Source of the DNA: an uncultured Atopobium sp.
Lineage (GTDB): Bacteria; Actinomycetota; Coriobacteriia; Coriobacteriales; Atopobiaceae
Length of the DNA: 64,000 bases
Direction of reading: 5' to 3'
NCBI GenBank assembly: GCA_938028565.1
Contig: CALIZS010000004.1
Span: forward strand, 62,001 to 126,000
Shown piece by piece: positions 52,648 to 61,437 of this stretch. The number at the start of each line of letters is the position of its first letter. Within the stretch, counting starts at the first letter, position 1. The notes under the pieces were generated by a model, which searched no databases, was not told the DNA's origin, and was given only the letters and a program-made list of their open reading frames with translations. A program made the translations under genes and the position numbers.

Positions 52648-54204
52648 ATGGAATTAGCATTAGCAGTAGGCATTGTTTGCCTCATTGTGGGAGTAGGTCT
52701 GGCCTATGGCGTACTCTCTAACATTAGTAATTCAAAGATTAAGACAGCTGAGCAGCAGCTTAAAGATGCACAGATCAATGCAGAGCGCATTGCTTCCGAG
52801 GCAGCCCGTCAGGCAGAAACAGTAAAGAAAGAAGCTGTTCTTGAGGCTAAAGAAGAAGTTCTTCAGCTTAAGCAGCTTGCTGAAGCAGAAGAGAAGAAGC
52901 GCAAAAGTGAGCTTCGTAGCATGGAGAACCGCATTCTTCAGCGTGAAGAGTCCCTTGATCACCGTACTGATGCACTAGAGAAGCGTGAGCACCAGCTTTC
53001 CAGTCTTCAGGGCCAGCTTGATCGTCGTAAGAACGATTTGGATTCTCTTGTTTCTCAGCAGTCTCAAGAGCTTGAGCGCATTGCAGCTCTTACAAAAGAT
53101 GAGGCTCATGATGAGCTTCTTTCTCGTGTACGCTCAGAAAGCGTTCGCGATGAAGCAATGATTCTTCGTGAGTCTGAGCAGCGCGTTCGTGCACAGGCAG
53201 ATAAAACTGCACGTGAGATTATTTCTACCGCTATTCAGCGTGTTGCTGCAGATCAGGCTTCTGAGATTACAGTAACTTCCGTCCATATTCCATCTGATGA
53301 TTTAAAGGGTAGGATTATTGGACGTGAGGGTAGAAACATTCGTACCTTCGAGCAGGTATCTGGTGTTTCTCTTGTTATTGATGACACTCCAGAGACTGTA
53401 GTTCTATCAAGTTTTGATCCAGTCCGCCGTGAGACCGCTCGCGTTGCACTTGAGAACCTCATTGCAGACGGTCGTATTCATCCAGCACGTATTGAGGAGC
53501 TCTACAAGAAGGCTGAAGCCCTTGTTAACGAGCGTGTTCTTGAGGCTGGTGAACAGGCTGCATTTGATTGTGGTATTCATGATCTTCATCCAGAGATCGT
53601 AAAGACTCTTGGTAAGCTTCGCTACCGTACTTCTTACGGTCAGAACGTTCTTGCTCACTCTGTTCAGGTTGCAGTACTTTGCGGCATCATGGCTGAAGAG
53701 CTTGGTCTTGAGCCTGCTCCAGCTAAGCGTGCTGGTCTGCTTCATGACCTTGGTAAGGCAATTGACCACGAGGTTGAGGGTCCACACGCTGTAATTGGTG
53801 CAGATCTTGCTCGTCGTCATGGCGAGCGTCCTGAGATTGTTCACGCTATTGAAGCTCACCACGCAGATATTGAGCCAAACACCGTGCTTGACATGCTTGT
53901 TATGGCTGCAGATGCTATTTCTGCTGCACGCCCTGGTGCTCGTCGTGAGTCCGCTGAGAACTACATCAAGCGTCTTGAGAAGCTTGAGGCTATCTCTAAT
54001 GCACACGAGGGTGTTGAGCGTACGTACGCAATGCAGGCTGGCCGTGAGCTTCACGTGATGGTCGAGCCTCAGATGATTAGCGATTCCGAGGCAACTGTTC
54101 TTGCTCACGATATTGCTAAGCAAATTGAGGATGAGATGGAATACCCAGGACAGGTTCGCGTTGTTGTTATTCGCGAGTCTCGTGCTGTGGACGTTGCTAA
54201 GTAA
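52648..54204 (+). CDS. rny: Ribonuclease Y
   Basis: This is a membrane-anchored endoribonuclease that initiates mRNA decay. The 518-residue product has one N-terminal membrane helix (about 3-24), a long coiled coil (about 30-185), a KH domain (DLKGRIIGREGRNIRTFEQVSG, about 215-236), and an HD domain with LLHDLGKAIDHEVEGPHAVIG. ATG follows GAGGAGTAGGT. It heads a run including a GHKL ATPase, spoVS, miaB and miaA. Confidence 0.97.
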   Translation: MELALAVGIVCLIVGVGLAYGVLSNISNSKIKTAEQQLKDAQINAERIASEAARQAETVKKEAVLEAKEEVLQLKQLAEAEEKKRKSELRSMENRILQREESLDHRTDALEKREHQLSSLQGQLDRRKNDLDSLVSQQSQELERIAALTKDEAHDELLSRVRSESVRDEAMILRESEQRVRAQADKTAREIISTAIQRVAADQASEITVTSVHIPSDDLKGRIIGREGRNIRTFEQVSGVSLVIDDTPETVVLSSFDPVRRETARVALENLIADGRIHPARIEELYKKAEALVNERVLEAGEQAAFDCGIHDLHPEIVKTLGKLRYRTSYGQNVLAHSVQVAVLCGIMAEELGLEPAPAKRAGLLHDLGKAIDHEVEGPHAVIGADLARRHGERPEIVHAIEAHHADIEPNTVLDMLVMAADAISAARPGARRESAENYIKRLEKLEAISNAHEGVERTYAMQAGRELHVMVEPQMISDSEATVLAHDIAKQIEDEMEYPGQVRVVVIRESRAVDVAK

Positions 54205-54207
54205 TTT

Positions 54208-55293
54208 ATGGTAGCCACTTCTACTGACTTAACAGGTTTTGTCGCCTCCATGGGAGGTGAACGCGCACTCCGTGTCGAGGAATCCCTCGGCGCGGGGTAC
54301 GTTCGTTTACGCGTAGCAGAAGCAGAGCGTAGACAGGCAAAGCATGATATTCGTTCGGTAGAAGATATTGTTATCGAGCTCTTACGTAATTCTCGCGATG
54401 CTGGTGCTCGTCACATTTATGTTGCAACCTCAAAAGAGGGTGCACTCAGAACTATCACCATACTTGATGATGGTCAGGGTATTCCAAAAGACATGCAGGA
54501 GAAAATCTTTGAAGCTCGTGTAACTTCAAAGCTTGAGAGCATGCATATGGACCGTTGGGGAATCCATGGCCGAGGCATGGCTCTCTACTCCATCAAAGAA
54601 AACTGTGAATCAGCTCAGGTTGTAGCATCAGCTCCGGGACTTGGTTCTGTTATTCAGATTGTGGTAGACACTACTAAAATTTCTGAGCGAGTAGACCAAT
54701 CTACTTGGCCAACCTGTGGTTTGAATGAGGACGGACTCAAAACAACCGTTAAAGGTCCTCATAATATTATTCGTACTTGCTGTGACTTTGCGCTTGAGGT
54801 CAAAGGCTCGTGCGAGGTAATGCTGGGTTCTGCTGCAGAGATTGCAGCTACTGCTCGTCGTAGAATTGCTCAGACGCTTGATATTGCTGACCTGCTGTTT
54901 GTAGAAGGCTTTGAAAACGTTCCTGTCCTTGAGCGCTTCAGGGCTGCAGCGGATGTAACAGAGCTTTCTGAGGTTTGTAAGTCTCTTGGTCTTTCAATGT
55001 CAGATAGAACTGCTCATAGAATTATTGCTGAGCAGATTAAGCCTTTGCGTAGTGTGTATGCACAGGTCAGCCACACTGTTGAACCTGAAGGGGTTTCTCG
55101 CGAAGTTGATCTGATGAAAGACCACCGAGGTCTCAAGATGAGTAAGGCTGATATCAGCAGCTTTTCTCGAAAAATGGAGCAGAGTTTTGCTGAGTTGTCC
55201 GAGAAATATTACGTTTCTTTGACGTCTGAGCCTCGTGTTCGTGTAAGTAAAAACAAAATTGTTGTGACTTTTGATATTGAGTCGCAAGAGTAG
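54208..55293 (+). CDS. GHKL-superfamily ATP-binding protein of unknown function
   Basis: The 361-residue product has a Hsp90/histidine-kinase-like ATP site: N-box ELLRNSRDAG (57-66, Asn61), G1 DDGQGIP (87-93), and G2 GIHGRGMALY (118-127). It has no phosphoacceptor His box, no membrane helix and no MutL/gyrase domain that I can recognise. The C-terminal half is helical with a Cys-containing stretch. It lies three bases after rny and 27 before spoVS, so a role with one of them is possible. Function unassigned. Confidence 0.75.
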   Translation: MVATSTDLTGFVASMGGERALRVEESLGAGYVRLRVAEAERRQAKHDIRSVEDIVIELLRNSRDAGARHIYVATSKEGALRTITILDDGQGIPKDMQEKIFEARVTSKLESMHMDRWGIHGRGMALYSIKENCESAQVVASAPGLGSVIQIVVDTTKISERVDQSTWPTCGLNEDGLKTTVKGPHNIIRTCCDFALEVKGSCEVMLGSAAEIAATARRRIAQTLDIADLLFVEGFENVPVLERFRAAADVTELSEVCKSLGLSMSDRTAHRIIAEQIKPLRSVYAQVSHTVEPEGVSREVDLMKDHRGLKMSKADISSFSRKMEQSFAELSEKYYVSLTSEPRVRVSKNKIVVTFDIESQE

Positions 55294-55320
55294 AACAAAC
55301 GCACAATAATTGGAGCACTC

Positions 55321-55644
55321 ATGGGTTTGCTTAAAGTTTCAAGTAAGTCTTCACCAGCTTCTGTAGCAGGAGCTATTGCGGGACTGGTTAAAGATAATGA
55401 GCCTGTTATGCTCCAGTGCATTGGTGCGGGTGCAGTCAACCAGGGCATCAAAGCTATTGCTATTGCGCGTGGCTTCTTGATTCCTTGCGGTCTGGATATC
55501 ACCTGTGCTCCAACGTTTTCTGATATCGAAATTGCAGGGGAGAGTAGAACTGCAATTAAAATTGCCATTTATGTCCATACACTGTCTGCCCCTGATACGC
55601 AGACTCCAGCTGTTAGTTCCACTGAGTATAACGAGGTACTTTAA
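55321..55644 (+). CDS. spoVS: Stage V sporulation protein S family (SpoVS)
   Basis: The 107-residue product has the family landmarks LKVSSKSSPASVAGAIAGLV, IGAGAVNQGIKAIAIARGFL and SDIEIAGESRTAIKIAI. SpoVS is an Alba-like, possibly nucleic-acid-binding protein, found also in many non-sporulating bacteria. It is slightly longer than the 86-residue Bacillus protein, with an extra C-terminal tail. The neighbours rny and miaB match the common Firmicutes/Actinobacteria arrangement. Confidence 0.93.
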   Translation: MGLLKVSSKSSPASVAGAIAGLVKDNEPVMLQCIGAGAVNQGIKAIAIARGFLIPCGLDITCAPTFSDIEIAGESRTAIKIAIYVHTLSAPDTQTPAVSSTEYNEVL

Positions 55645-55646
55645 GC

Positions 55647-57014
55647 ATGATTGAAAATTCCGAGCTCGTAGGAAAAACATATCACATCAAAACTTTTGGC
55701 TGCCAGATGAATCTGCACGATACAGAGCGTGTCTCTGGTCTGCTTGAGGCTTGTGGCTGCAATGAGGTTTCTGATACTGACGACGCAGACATTGTCATCT
55801 TTATGACCTGTAGTGTTCGTGAGAATGCAGACCAGCGTCTCTACGGTCAGGCTTCTGCCATGGTCAGTGCTCCAACACCTCCATCAGGCAAGCGCGTTGT
55901 TGCTATTGGCGGCTGCATTGCGCAGCGTGATGGCGAGAAGCTCCGTGAAAAGGTTCCAGCCGTTGACGTTGTGTTTGGCACCAGCGCTCTTGCAAGCCTG
56001 CCAGCACTTCTCACCAGCGCATTTAGGGGCGAGAATGACCGTGTGGCTGTAGATACCTCTGAGGAGGGCAAGGGCTTCTCCACAGATCTGCCAAGTAACC
56101 GTGCTCAGCAGTATCACGCTTGGGTACCTATCATGACCGGCTGCAATAATTTCTGCACGTATTGCATTGTTCCTTACGTTCGCGGTCGTGAACGCAGTCG
56201 CACCTTTGAGGCTGTTATTGGTGAGTGCGAGCGTCTTGTCGCAGATGGCGTTCGTGAGATTACCCTTCTTGGCCAAAACGTTAACTCATATGGTCGAGAC
56301 CTCTACGGTAAGCCTCGTTTTGCAGAGCTTTTGCGTGCCGTGGGTCAAACGGGCGTTGAGCGAATTCGATTTACCTCATCGAATCCAAAAGACCTTACTG
56401 ATGAGACTATTGCTGCTATGAAGGAAACACCAGCCGTCATGCCTCATCTTCATCTTGCGGTTCAAAGTGGCTCTACGCGTGTTCTCAAGAAGATGAACCG
56501 CAGCTATACGCGAGAAGAGTACTTAGACGTGGTTTCTCGCCTTCGAGCGGCTATTCCGGGACTGGCGCTTTCAACTGACATTATTGTTGGCTTCCCAGGC
56601 GAGACTGAGGAAGACTTTGAGGAGACGCTTTCTTTGGTCAAAGAAGCAGGATACTCTTCCGCATATACCTTCATTTACTCTAAGCGTCCAGGCACTCCTG
56701 CGGCAAAATACGAAGACAATACGCCTCACGAGGTCATCCAGGAGCGCTTTGATAGGCTTGCAGAGCTTGTGGCGCAGCAGGCACACGACGCTAACCAGGT
56801 AGATCTCAATACTACGCAGGCAGTTCTTGTTGAGGGAACTTCCAAGCGTGACAATACGGTCATGGTGGGACATAGCGAGAAGAACCAAACAGTTCACTTC
56901 AATCTGCCAGAAGGTTACACGCCAGAAGATCTTATCGGCAAAATTGTTGATGTCCATATTGATGAGGCTCGTACCTGGTATCTGCGCGGAACCATGGAGT
57001 CTGATCCTCGATGA
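55647..57014 (+). CDS. miaB: tRNA-2-methylthio-N6-dimethylallyladenosine synthase MiaB
   Basis: This radical-SAM enzyme adds methylthio to i6A37 of tRNA. The 455-residue product has KTFGCQMNLHDTERVSGLLE (N-terminal cluster), TCSVRENADQR, GGCIAQRDG, then the radical-SAM site GCNNFCTYCIVPYVRGRERSR (about 157-177) and a TRAM domain. It works after MiaA, encoded by the next gene, which overlaps it by 4 bases. Confidence 0.96.
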   Translation: MIENSELVGKTYHIKTFGCQMNLHDTERVSGLLEACGCNEVSDTDDADIVIFMTCSVRENADQRLYGQASAMVSAPTPPSGKRVVAIGGCIAQRDGEKLREKVPAVDVVFGTSALASLPALLTSAFRGENDRVAVDTSEEGKGFSTDLPSNRAQQYHAWVPIMTGCNNFCTYCIVPYVRGRERSRTFEAVIGECERLVADGVREITLLGQNVNSYGRDLYGKPRFAELLRAVGQTGVERIRFTSSNPKDLTDETIAAMKETPAVMPHLHLAVQSGSTRVLKKMNRSYTREEYLDVVSRLRAAIPGLALSTDIIVGFPGETEEDFEETLSLVKEAGYSSAYTFIYSKRPGTPAAKYEDNTPHEVIQERFDRLAELVAQQAHDANQVDLNTTQAVLVEGTSKRDNTVMVGHSEKNQTVHFNLPEGYTPEDLIGKIVDVHIDEARTWYLRGTMESDPR

Positions 57015-57949
57015 GCTCTCATAGCTCGGTTATCTGCATTGTAGGTCCCACGGCTTCGGGCAAAAGCTCTTTATCTGAGCTGGTAGCCAAGAAGCTTGAG
57101 ACCTCTGTCATTTCTGTTGATGCAATGCAGGTTTATCGCGGCATGGATATTGGAACTGCTAAAACTCCTGTTGAGGAGCGAGAAGTTCCTCTTCTGATGG
57201 TAGATTGTGCCAACATTTCAGAAGAATATTCGGTACAGATGTTTCAAGTGGCTGCTCGTGAAGAAGCTCATAAGCTTATTAATGCTGGTAAAACACCTGT
57301 TTTCTGTGGCGGAACCGGCCTTTATCTTGATTCGATTATTGATCAGATGGAGTTTCCCTCAGGTTCAATCGAGTCTCCTGTAAGAACTCGTTATGAAAAG
57401 CTTGCTCAAGAGCTTGGTGCTGAGGGCCTGCACGAACTTCTCGCCACGAAAGATGCAGCAAGTGCAGAGCTTATCCATCCAAATAATGTACGACGCGTTG
57501 TAAGGGCTTTAGAGCTCTTGGAAGAGGGCAAGTCGTATGCAACTCACCATGAGGGTCTAAAGGCTCACACACCGTACTTTGACGCCCAGATATGGGGTCT
57601 TACGATGGACCGTCAGCGCCTTTATGAGCGAATAAACCTTCGAGTTGATCTTATGTTTGAGCAAGGGCTTGTTAAAGAGGTTCAAGCGCTTATTGAGTCC
57701 GGTCTCTCTGAAAATTGCACGGCTGGCCAGGCAATTGGCTACAAAGAGTTCTTTGCATATTTTGCTGGTGAACAGTCGCTTGAACAAACGCGTGAGCTTA
57801 TTAAACAGCACACCAGACAGTATGCAAAACGTCAGATTTCTTGGCTTAAACGAGACGGTCGAGTTAGGTGGCTGGATATGGACCAACTTTCGTCCAATGA
57901 TGCACTTAACCTGATTCTTGTGCAGCATGCTGACGTACAATGCCAGTAG
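57011..57949 (+). CDS. miaA: tRNA dimethylallyltransferase MiaA
   Basis: It transfers a dimethylallyl group to A37 of tRNAs reading UNN codons. The 312-residue product has P-loop GPTASGKSSLSELVAKK (about 11-27), ISVDAMQVYRGMDIGTAKT, FCGGTGLYLDSII, and the C-terminal GQAIGYKEFFAYF and QYAKRQISWLKRD. It starts within miaB (ATGA overlap), so the two successive enzymes are translationally coupled. Confidence 0.96.
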   Translation: MSSHSSVICIVGPTASGKSSLSELVAKKLETSVISVDAMQVYRGMDIGTAKTPVEEREVPLLMVDCANISEEYSVQMFQVAAREEAHKLINAGKTPVFCGGTGLYLDSIIDQMEFPSGSIESPVRTRYEKLAQELGAEGLHELLATKDAASAELIHPNNVRRVVRALELLEEGKSYATHHEGLKAHTPYFDAQIWGLTMDRQRLYERINLRVDLMFEQGLVKEVQALIESGLSENCTAGQAIGYKEFFAYFAGEQSLEQTRELIKQHTRQYAKRQISWLKRDGRVRWLDMDQLSSNDALNLILVQHADVQCQ

Positions 57950-57996
57950 GACGCATCAAAAACTAACGTATTTACCTTCTTTTAGATAGGGAGTTT

Positions 57997-59311
57997 ATGG
58001 CTCGTTTTTGTTCCTTTTTCTACAGCTCCTAAAGTTGAACGAGCAATTCTTGTAGGCGTTGATTGCGGTAAAAGCGACTGGTCGCTTGAAGAATCAATGG
58101 ACGAGCTTGAGCGTCTGACGCAAACTGACGGCGCTGAAGTCTTTATGCGTCTTACACAAAAACTTGATGCTCCCGTTCCTAAGACGTTTATTGGTAAAGG
58201 CAAAACAGAAGAGCTTGTTTCTCTTGTTAGAAATACCAATACTGACGTGGTTATCTTTGATGATGAGCTCACGCCTTCTCAGCAATCTAATCTAGAAAAA
58301 TTACTCGGCGAGCCGGTTAAAGTCATTGACCGTACAGCGCTTATTCTTGACATCTTTGGTATTCACGCGCGTACCAAAGAAGGGCGACTTCAGGTACAGC
58401 TTGCACAGCTTCAGTATGTACTTCCAAGGCTTCGTGGTATGTGGAGTCATCTGGTAGGCGAGCAAACTCGTGGTGGCATTGGTAGCCGATTTGGCCAGGG
58501 CGAGAGCCAGCTTGAGGTTGACCGTCGTCTTATTAGAAAGCGCATTTCAACTCTTAAAAATGAGCTTAAGCAGCTTAGCCAAAGGCGAGAAGTTCAGTCT
58601 AAGTCCAGGTGGAATTCTGGAACGTTTAGTGTCTCACTTGTTGGATATACCAATGCTGGTAAATCAACACTTTTGAATCAACTCACAGGTGCGGATGTAT
58701 ATGCAAAAGACGAACTCTTTGCAACTCTTGATCCAACTACCAGAGCGCTTTCTCTTGATGAAGGCAGAAAGATTGTTCTTACAGATACTGTTGGATTTAT
58801 TCAAAAGCTCCCAACTAATCTGATTGAGTCTTTTAAATCTACCTTGGTAGAGGCTCAGGAAGCTGATCTTCTTCTGCTCGTTGCTGATACAACTGATAAG
58901 AATCTTTCTAAAGAAATTGCAGTTGTTCGAAGTATTTTGAAAGATATCGAGGCCGATAAAAGCGATCAGATTCTTGTATTAAACAAGGTAGACCTACTTG
59001 ATGAGCAAGAGCTTCAAATGCTCAGAGCGCTCTATCCAGAAGCTGTATTTATTTCTGCTCAGGAAAGTATGGGCATTAACGGCCTTCTCCACAAGATTCA
59101 AGAAATAGCTAGTGCCGGCGACAAGGTGGTTAGTGCACTTATTCCGTTCAACAAAGGCGCTCTTGTTAAGTCTGTTCATGAGAGATGTCAACTTTTGCAT
59201 GAGCAATATGTTGCTGAAGGTCTTTTACTGTCAGTTAAAGCCGATACGTATATGCAGGCACTTTTAGAGCCGTACGTGGTGTCAGAAGACGATATTCTGA
59301 CTGACGAATAA
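57997..59311 (+). CDS. hflX: GTPase HflX, with an apparent one-base frameshift near the 5' end
   Basis: HflX is a ribosome-splitting GTPase. Homology is visible from APKVERAILVGV (58025 on) through GKGKTEELV, the GGIGSRFGQGESQLEVDRR segment, G1 GYTNAGKSTLLN, G3 DTVGFIQKLP and G4 NKVDLL to 59311. The only good start, ATG 57997 after AGGGAG, reads 11 codons and stops. Removing one T from the run 58005-58009 joins MARF to VPFSTAPKVERA and restores about 437 residues. In the sequence as given, the first in-frame ATG is 58097, without a ribosome binding site. It is either a sequencing error in a T5 run, a real mutation or a programmed shift. The end overlaps the convergent gene by 30 bases. Confidence 0.85.
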
Positions 59312-60046
59312 TGCAATAAGCAGCAAAATTGGTTGATGCAAAATGTAAATGAGAAGTGAATGTCTTCCCATCTCTGTTATGAGGGGAAGAGAGAACCTTC
59401 TCATCCAGTTGGGATATCCAGCTTCTTTAAACTGTCTGTTAAAAGCAGCACCACTTAAATACAAGAACAAATAGGGGAGTAATGGGTAGTAATCTCCTGA
59501 TGAAAAAGATGGAGAAGGAAATCCAACCCAGGCTAAATATGGTGTTTGATATAACTCTTTAGGTAACGAGAAAACCATGTTCCCGATACCAATGTGTCCT
59601 GTAGAAATTGGAATACAAACGACAAAAATTAAAAATAAAAGAATTGCTGCGGAATATCCTTTTGGTGGAACAGCGAAACGTGAAATAAGAGCTTCTACCA
59701 GGGTGCACGACGCCATACAAAAGAAGATTCCAAACGTGATGGGAGTATCAACTTTTGCAAAGGTAGTTGCTGCAAATATTGCTAAGGCTACAAGACCATA
59801 AACTCCTGCACGTTTAAAAGGATCTTTAGAGAAGGCGCACATACAACCAGCAATAAAAATAAAAGGATATGAGATTGATGGTATCCAGATTTGCATAAGC
59901 AGAGGTGTAAACCACGTAAGCTTAACGTGCGAAATAAAGAACAAATCATAGGTAAAGTGAAACAGAATCATTGAAACTACCGAGATACCTCGTATAGTGT
60001 CAAAAAACGTTATTCTCCCTTTGGTTTGTCTTAACTCAGCACCCAT
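59282..60046 (-). CDS. DUF1624 / heparan-alpha-glucosaminide N-acetyltransferase-like membrane protein
   Basis: The 254-residue integral membrane protein starts RITFFDTIRGISVVSMILFHFTYDLFFI, the signature of DUF1624, related to acyltransferase-like proteins with a conserved Asp-x-x-Arg-Gly at the first helix. About seven hydrophobic segments follow; the C-terminus HSLLIYILHQPILLL also fits. The acetyl acceptor is unknown. It begins 7 bases after lexA on the same strand, so it may be SOS-coexpressed. It is AT-rich compared with neighbours. Confidence 0.8.
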   Translation of the reverse strand: MGAELRQTKGRITFFDTIRGISVVSMILFHFTYDLFFISHVKLTWFTPLLMQIWIPSISYPFIFIAGCMCAFSKDPFKRAGVYGLVALAIFAATTFAKVDTPITFGIFFCMASCTLVEALISRFAVPPKGYSAAILLFLIFVVCIPISTGHIGIGNMVFSLPKELYQTPYLAWVGFPSPSFSSGDYYPLLPYLFLYLSGAAFNRQFKEAGYPNWMRRFSLPLITEMGRHSLLIYILHQPILLLIALFVSQNIVF

Positions 60047-60053
60047 AATATGA

Positions 60054-60707
60054 CTAAGAGATTGATCTAATAAGTGCAGTAACCCTACCTAAAATGACAG
60101 GATTTTGTACGTAGATTGGCTCCATAAAGTCATTTTCTGGTTGAAGACGAATGCGATCGTTTTCTCTGTAGAACGTTTTAACTGTTGCAGAATCATCAAT
60201 AAGAGCAACAACGATTTCTCCATCATGCGCATCTTGCTGCTCTTTTACGACAATATAATCGCCGTCAAAAATACCAGCATTGATCATTGATTCTCCTCGA
60301 ACACGAAGAATGAAAGAACTTGAATCCCCAACAATACTAGTTGGAAGAGATAGAGATTCTTCTACGTTTTGCTCAGCAAGAATAGGAGTACCAGCAGCAA
60401 CACGTCCTACAAGAGGAAGGTTAATCACATTATTAGCTATGTCTTGAGTAACGGGGGCAAGCTTTGCTGTATCAGAAGTGTTAGAAGCCTGAGGAACAAT
60501 TTTCATAGTACGAGGCTTTTTTGGGTCTCTATCAATTAGTCCAAACTGCTCAAGAACTTTTAAATGCATGTGGACAGTTGAAGGAGACGCAAGATTAACA
60601 GCAGAGCCAATCTCTCTTACTGAAGGGGGATAGCCATGTTGATCTGTGTAAGAACAGATGTATTCATAAATTGCTGTCTGACGCTTGCTGAGTTTGCCCT
60701 TTGGCAT
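60054..60707 (-). CDS. lexA: SOS repressor LexA
   Basis: It represses SOS genes and cleaves itself when RecA is activated. The 217-residue product has a winged-helix DNA-binding domain (TAIYEYICSYTDQHGYPPSV and SAVNLASPSTVHMHLKVLEQ, about 10-55), a cleavage Ala-Gly in VGRVAAGTPIL (about 100-110), catalytic Ser in RGESMI and catalytic Lys in SATVKTFY. Start ATG 60707 follows GGAGGC. Several LexA boxes lie in its own promoter region. Confidence 0.97.
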   Translation of the reverse strand: MPKGKLSKRQTAIYEYICSYTDQHGYPPSVREIGSAVNLASPSTVHMHLKVLEQFGLIDRDPKKPRTMKIVPQASNTSDTAKLAPVTQDIANNVINLPLVGRVAAGTPILAEQNVEESLSLPTSIVGDSSSFILRVRGESMINAGIFDGDYIVVKEQQDAHDGEIVVALIDDSATVKTFYRENDRIRLQPENDFMEPIYVQNPVILGRVTALIRSIS

Positions 60708-60732
60708 ATGAGCCTCCTTTTTCTTTTTAATA

Positions 60733-60761
60733 ATAATACACGTGTTCTAAAAAATAATCAA
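60733..60761 (-). promoter_or_regulatory. lexA promoter with LexA-like boxes
   Basis: On the minus strand: TTGATT (60761-60756), 17 bases, TATTAT (60738-60733). LexA-like boxes overlap it: GAACACGTGTAT (minus strand, 60747-60736) over the -10 and GAACATTCGTTT (60771-60760) over the -35. Each has a perfect GAAC half and an imperfect other half. Confidence 0.7.
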
Positions 60762-60780
60762 ACGAATGTTCTATTTTTTC

Positions 60781-60823
60781 TTGACACGAACAAACGTACT
60801 AAATATTATTAGTACAAACGTTC
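60781..60823 (+). promoter_or_regulatory. Promoter and two LexA boxes of the LysM SOS gene
   Basis: TTGACA (60781-60786), 17 bases, TATTAT (60804-60809). GAACAAACGTAC (60788-60799) lies in the spacer, and GTACAAACGTTC (60812-60823) just downstream; the two are reverse complements of each other's pattern with one mismatch to GAACNNNNGTTC each. Confidence 0.8.
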
Positions 60824-60892
60824 GTACATGACTTTTTGTCCGGTGTATTAGATATAACTAGTTCCGTAAAAACTATTACGGAAGGAAATGAT

Positions 60893-61339
60893 ATGAGGCA
60901 TATGTATCAGTCAAAGATGTACCAGGTTAGCGGAACTTCAGCTCTTGCTTCTTATAAGCCTGCATTTAAGGTAATTGAAGGCGGAGCAAAGAAAGAATCT
61001 GTTACACCTCAGCGTGAGGAAGTTTCTTACGTAAAGGCACTGACCAATAAAGAAGCTTTTATTGCTGGTCTTATTATTACTGCATCATTTGTTTTGATGT
61101 TTGCTGTTTCTTTTCTTCGCACAACCGCTCTCAATTCATTTGCTACATCTGTAATGGATAGCGCTTCACAAACAATTACCGTTCATAGCAATGACACACT
61201 ATGGTCAATTGCAGAGAGCAATCCTATTGAGGGCGTCTCTACAGAGCAACAAGTAAGCTGGATTAGAGAAAAAAATAATCTTGATTCTTCTCTTTTAAGA
61301 ACTGGACAAACTCTAGAGATTCCTTCTGTATCTAAATAG
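60893..61339 (+). CDS. LysM-domain membrane protein, probable SOS cell-division suppressor (YneA/DivS-like)
   Basis: The 148-residue product starts at ATG 60893 (GGAAGG upstream). A polar N-terminus is followed by one membrane helix (about 58-80) and a C-terminal LysM domain (ITVHSNDTLWSIAESNP to LRTGQTLEIP). In Bacillus, yneA, and in corynebacteria, divS, are divergent from lexA, SOS-induced, and delay division. Here the same arrangement, with LexA boxes in the promoter, supports that role. The homology itself is weak beyond LysM. Confidence 0.78.
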   Translation: MRHMYQSKMYQVSGTSALASYKPAFKVIEGGAKKESVTPQREEVSYVKALTNKEAFIAGLIITASFVLMFAVSFLRTTALNSFATSVMDSASQTITVHSNDTLWSIAESNPIEGVSTEQQVSWIREKNNLDSSLLRTGQTLEIPSVSK

Positions 61340-61375
61340 TAAATATTTATGTAAATTTCTCTCGGAATTCTGTGT

Positions 61376-61403
61376 TGATAACAGTTAATACCTGCGTAAA
61401 ATG
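61376..61403 (+). promoter_or_regulatory. Candidate promoter of nrdR-dut
   Basis: TTGATA (61376-61381), 16 bases, TAAAAT (61398-61403), 35 bases before nrdR. Confidence 0.5.
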
Positions 61404-61437
61404 GTATCTTCCTTTTATACGAAAAAAAGGGGATTCC

